A stretch of DNA of 15,738 bases, from positions 1-15,738 of the forward strand of contig DASRSL010000069.1 in assembly GCA_035656495.1 (NCBI GenBank), written 5' to 3'. This DNA is from Roseiarcus sp035656495. Its GTDB lineage: Bacteria > Pseudomonadota > Alphaproteobacteria > Rhizobiales > Beijerinckiaceae. Both the position numbers and the translations under genes were made by a program. Below are positions 13,963 through 15,738 of the stretch, one piece after another (the stretch's first letter is position 1; every line of letters starts with the position of its first letter). Below the pieces are notes generated by a model. That model had not been told where the DNA came from. It saw only the letters and a list, made by a program, of their open reading frames with translations, and ran no database searches.

Positions 13963-13975
13963 TTGCGCGCGTCGT

Positions 13976-14746
13976 TCAGAACCTGTCCTTGCGGGCGCGG
14001 ATTTCGGCGAACACGTCCGCCGCATCCGCTCCCGTCATCCCGACCGCGGCCTGGACCGAGGGCTTGTCCGCCCGCAGGAAGGGATTGGCGGCGAGCTCGG
14101 CGGCGATCGTCGTCGGCAGGGTCGCGCGTTTTTCGGCGCGCAGCCGCGCCACCTCCTCGGCGCGGGCCTTCAGCGCCGGATTGTCCCGCTCGATGGTGAG
14201 CGCGAAGCGCGCGTTGGCCTCAGTATATTCGTGCCCGCAATAGACCTCCGTCTCGCCCGGCAGGGCCGCGAGCTTGAGGAGCGAGCCCCACAGCACGGCG
14301 TAGGCCGCTTCGAAGGCGCGCCCGCAGCCGAGCGAAAAGAGCGTATCGCCGCAGAAGGCGAGAGCGTCCTCCTCGAAGTGATAGGCGATATGGCCGAGCG
14401 TATGGCCCGGCGTCTCGATCACCCTCGCCCCGAGCGAGCCGACGCGAACCTCGTCGCCCTCGCCGACGAGCGTATCGAGGAAGCCGATGCGGGCCGCGTC
14501 CTTGGCCGGCCCGATGGCTTCGAGCGAAGGAAAGCGCGCCTTGAGCTCGGGCGCCCCCTGCACGTGGTCGGCGTGATGGTGGGTGATCAGGAGATGGGTC
14601 AGCCTCCATCCCCTTTCATCGAGCGCCGCGAGAATCGGCGCGGCCTCGGGCGCGTCGATCGAGGCGGTCGACCCGGTCGAGGAATCGTGCATGAGCACGC
14701 CGTAATTGTCGGTCAGGCACAAGAACTGGTGGACGCTCGCCGGCAT
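13976..14746 (-). CDS. gloB: Hydroxyacylglutathione hydrolase (glyoxalase II)
   Basis: This gives 256 residues, the standard length for glyoxalase II. The enzyme hydrolyses S-lactoylglutathione to D-lactate and glutathione in methylglyoxal detoxification. The metallo-beta-lactamase fold metal ligands are all present: THHHADH at 55-61, GHTLGHI with His115, CGDTLFSLGCGR with Asp134, and YCGHEYT with His172. The C-terminal glutathione-binding helices include NPFLRADKPSVQAAV (221-235). ATG 14746 was preferred over ATG 14752 because AAGGAG lies 8 nt before the former but only 2 nt before the latter. A His replaces the more usual second-position residue in the T-H-x-H-x-D-H motif, which is tolerated. 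It is convergent with pyrH; no glyoxalase I gene is nearby. Confidence 0.95.
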   Translation of the reverse strand: MPASVHQFLCLTDNYGVLMHDSSTGSTASIDAPEAAPILAALDERGWRLTHLLITHHHADHVQGAPELKARFPSLEAIGPAKDAARIGFLDTLVGEGDEVRVGSLGARVIETPGHTLGHIAYHFEEDALAFCGDTLFSLGCGRAFEAAYAVLWGSLLKLAALPGETEVYCGHEYTEANARFALTIERDNPALKARAEEVARLRAEKRATLPTTIAAELAANPFLRADKPSVQAAVGMTGADAADVFAEIRARKDRF

Positions 14747-14893
14747 GGACATGGCTCCTTCGGTTCTGCGCCGCAGCGGCGACGCCTTCGCGTGAGGCAG
14801 GACCATAACGCACGGGATGGCGTGATGTCGTCGGTTTCGAAGGCCGCGTTGCAGCGGACCGGGGCCTGACTCAAGCACGAACGCCGGCCGCGA

Positions 14894-15043
14894 TCACCGG
14901 GACTCGCCGGCCCTCATCCTGCGGCTCTTCTCGTAGCCTTCGATTCCCGAGCGCCTGCGGGCGGCGAGCCACTCGACGCGCAACGCCCTTAGAGCCAGAT
15001 CCGCGTCATCGGGTTCGAAGCGGCCGCCGCGCCATTCGACCAT
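14894..15043 (-). CDS. Very small hypothetical protein (49 aa)
   Basis: ATG 15043 opens a frame beginning MVEWRGGRFEPDDADLALRALRVEWL, highly charged, with an amphipathic-looking central helix and a basic tail (ARRRSGIEGYEKSRRMRAGESR). GAGGA lies 11 nt upstream, which is rather far. The regular mix of acidic then basic residues looks coding, but I recognise no family. The frame is also open upstream of the chosen start. It is 147 nt upstream of gloB on the same strand and divergent from the next gene. It may be spurious. Confidence 0.35.
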   Translation of the reverse strand: MVEWRGGRFEPDDADLALRALRVEWLAARRRSGIEGYEKSRRMRAGESR

Positions 15044-15205
15044 GCTGGCGTGATCCTCGCCGGAATCTCCGGTCGCGCTTCGTTCGAACCAGGGATGCCC
15101 CGGCGCCGATCGTGGGTGGTTCGAGCGTCGGGACGCAATTTCGTTCTGGCAATCCGCGAGGAGGCGCTCCATATTTCCAGAATCACGACGACAAAGTTTC
15201 AAAAA

Positions 15206-15403
15206 ATGACGACGACCAAGCCCAAAGTGACGTTCGAACCGGTCCAGATGAAGAAGGGCAAGGGATGGTGCGTGCGCGTCCTGCTGCCGCACGGCCCTCA
15301 GCCGCAGATCGACGGGTTCACCAAAAGGGCGGAGGCGGTCGCCTGGATCGAGCACGAATCGGCCGATTGGCTCAAGCGATACGAGGGCGGCAAATACGCG
15401 TGA
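15206..15403 (+). CDS. Small conserved-type hypothetical protein (65 aa)
   Basis: From ATG 15206 this gives 65 residues: TTKPKVTFEPVQMKKGKGWCVRVLLPHGPQPQIDGFTKRAEAVAWI, ending HESADWLKRYEGGKYA. The pattern of two or three beta strands (KVTFEPVQM, GWCVRVLLP, QIDGF) then a helix with W-I...S-x-x-W-L resembles a small alphaproteobacterial family of unknown function that I recall as beginning PKVTFEPVQM and ending in a helix with W-L. No ribosome site is clear; an A-run precedes the ATG. Upstream in-frame residues from 15050 look unlike coding sequence and were left out. It is probably a single-gene unit. No function can be assigned. Confidence 0.65.
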   Translation: MTTTKPKVTFEPVQMKKGKGWCVRVLLPHGPQPQIDGFTKRAEAVAWIEHESADWLKRYEGGKYA

Positions 15404-15513
15404 GCGTCCGGACGGCCCGATGTCCCTGAACCCAAACCGCAGTGCGAGCCGAGCCGCCCGCCAGGCCCAGGCGCGGCGCAGGCGGATGCGCCTTGGAACG
15501 TAACTGCCAACGT

Positions 15514-15616
15514 TGTCATGCCCGCGCAAGCGGACATCCAGAGTCGTAGACCGCAGGCGCCGATGGGAAATACATGTGCGCGTAGAGTCTGGATCCTCGC
15601 ATTCGCGGGGATGACA
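15514..15616. repeat. Palindromic interspersed repeat (alphaproteobacterial intergenic type)
   Basis: The left arm begins TGTCATGCCCGCG and ends at ATCCAGAGTC (15514-15545). The right arm is its imperfect inverse (AGAGTCTGGATCC to CGGGGATGACA, about 15584-15616), with about 40 bp between. Read on the minus strand it gives the well-known spurious peptide V-I-P-A-N-A-R-I-Q...W-M-S-A-C-A-G-M-T, a hallmark of a palindromic repeat family scattered through alpha- and other proteobacterial genomes. It probably spreads as a non-autonomous element; no transposase is in the window. Confidence 0.75.
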
Positions 15617-15683
15617 CTGTGGGAAAGGATCGCCGCTTCACTGAAGGTCACCGGAGCGTGCTTGAGAATGACCTTGGAAACAG

Positions 15684-15702
15684 GCGGCGAAACGCCGCGT
15701 TT
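15684..15702 (+). terminator. Small hairpin with short T-run
   Basis: GCGGCG (15684-15689) and CGCCGC (15693-15698) pair around AAA and are followed by G then four T. It is a marginal terminator candidate on the plus strand. It lies about 280 nt past the last gene, so its partner gene is unclear. Confidence 0.3.
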
Positions 15703-15738
15703 TGCCTGCCGGTCGGCAGCGCGCGGACGGCCAGAGCG

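Larger units (their letters stand above)
15404..15738. other. Gene-free right end with interspersed repeat
   Basis: No supported gene is seen from 15404 to the window end. The stretch holds a palindromic repeat element (15514-15616) and a small hairpin near 15684-15698. Confidence 0.55.

Noticed and set aside
15050..15205. Upstream extension of the 65-residue plus-strand gene
   Set aside because: The added 52 residues look unlike conserved coding sequence and lack family resemblance; the similarity pattern begins at the Met of 15206.
1..15738. tRNA, rRNA, CRISPR array, intact IS or prophage genes
   Set aside because: I looked on both strands and saw no cloverleaf with a CCA-type end, no regularly spaced repeat array, and no transposase or integrase motifs.

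Overview
This is a high-GC chromosomal window from an alphaproteobacterium, most likely of the order Hyphomicrobiales (Rhizobiales). The evidence is the protein sequences and codon use, the C-terminally extended ribosomal protein S2, the small histidine-rich protein of a type common in that order, and the housekeeping genes. The family cannot be fixed from sequence alone; Methylocystaceae or Beijerinckiaceae would be a guess. No rRNA, tRNA, CRISPR array or intact insertion sequence was seen.

Left region (1-2223) is accessory. A minus-strand cluster runs MNT nucleotidyltransferase (antitoxin type), then HEPN-domain protein (toxin type), then an FAD-linked oxidase cut by the window edge. The first two genes overlap and the third starts 4 nt later, so they look co-transcribed. 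Divergent from it are the decayed remains of a HigBA locus: a HigB toxin with no usable start, followed by two different HigA-type antitoxins. In both antitoxins the canonical ATG is one nucleotide out of frame with the body.

Middle-left (2224-5854) holds a LysE-family exporter and a 66-residue protein that is about one-third histidine, both on the minus strand. A gene-poor stretch of about 570 bp follows, then a small unknown gene and a Ppx/GppA-type phosphatase on the plus strand.

Middle (5855-10617) contains citrate synthase gltA and a two-gene ABC importer cassette, all on the minus strand. The cassette has a permease with two fused membrane domains and an ATPase with a C-terminal AAA-associated domain. 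No substrate-binding protein is present. Between ppx and gltA lies a sequence able to fold as a three-way junction.

Right (10618-15738) carries the translation and nucleotide block rpsB-tsf-pyrH on the plus strand, with a good promoter before rpsB and a strong intrinsic terminator after tsf. The usual next gene, frr, is absent; instead gloB (glyoxalase II) faces pyrH. The end has two tiny hypothetical genes and a palindromic interspersed repeat of about 100 bp.

The most unusual part is the left end, where a possible MNT/HEPN system with two overlapping mini-ORFs in its leader sits beside a degraded HigBA locus. No clearly new multi-gene system can be demonstrated. The closest candidate is the MNT-HEPN-FAD oxidase cluster.
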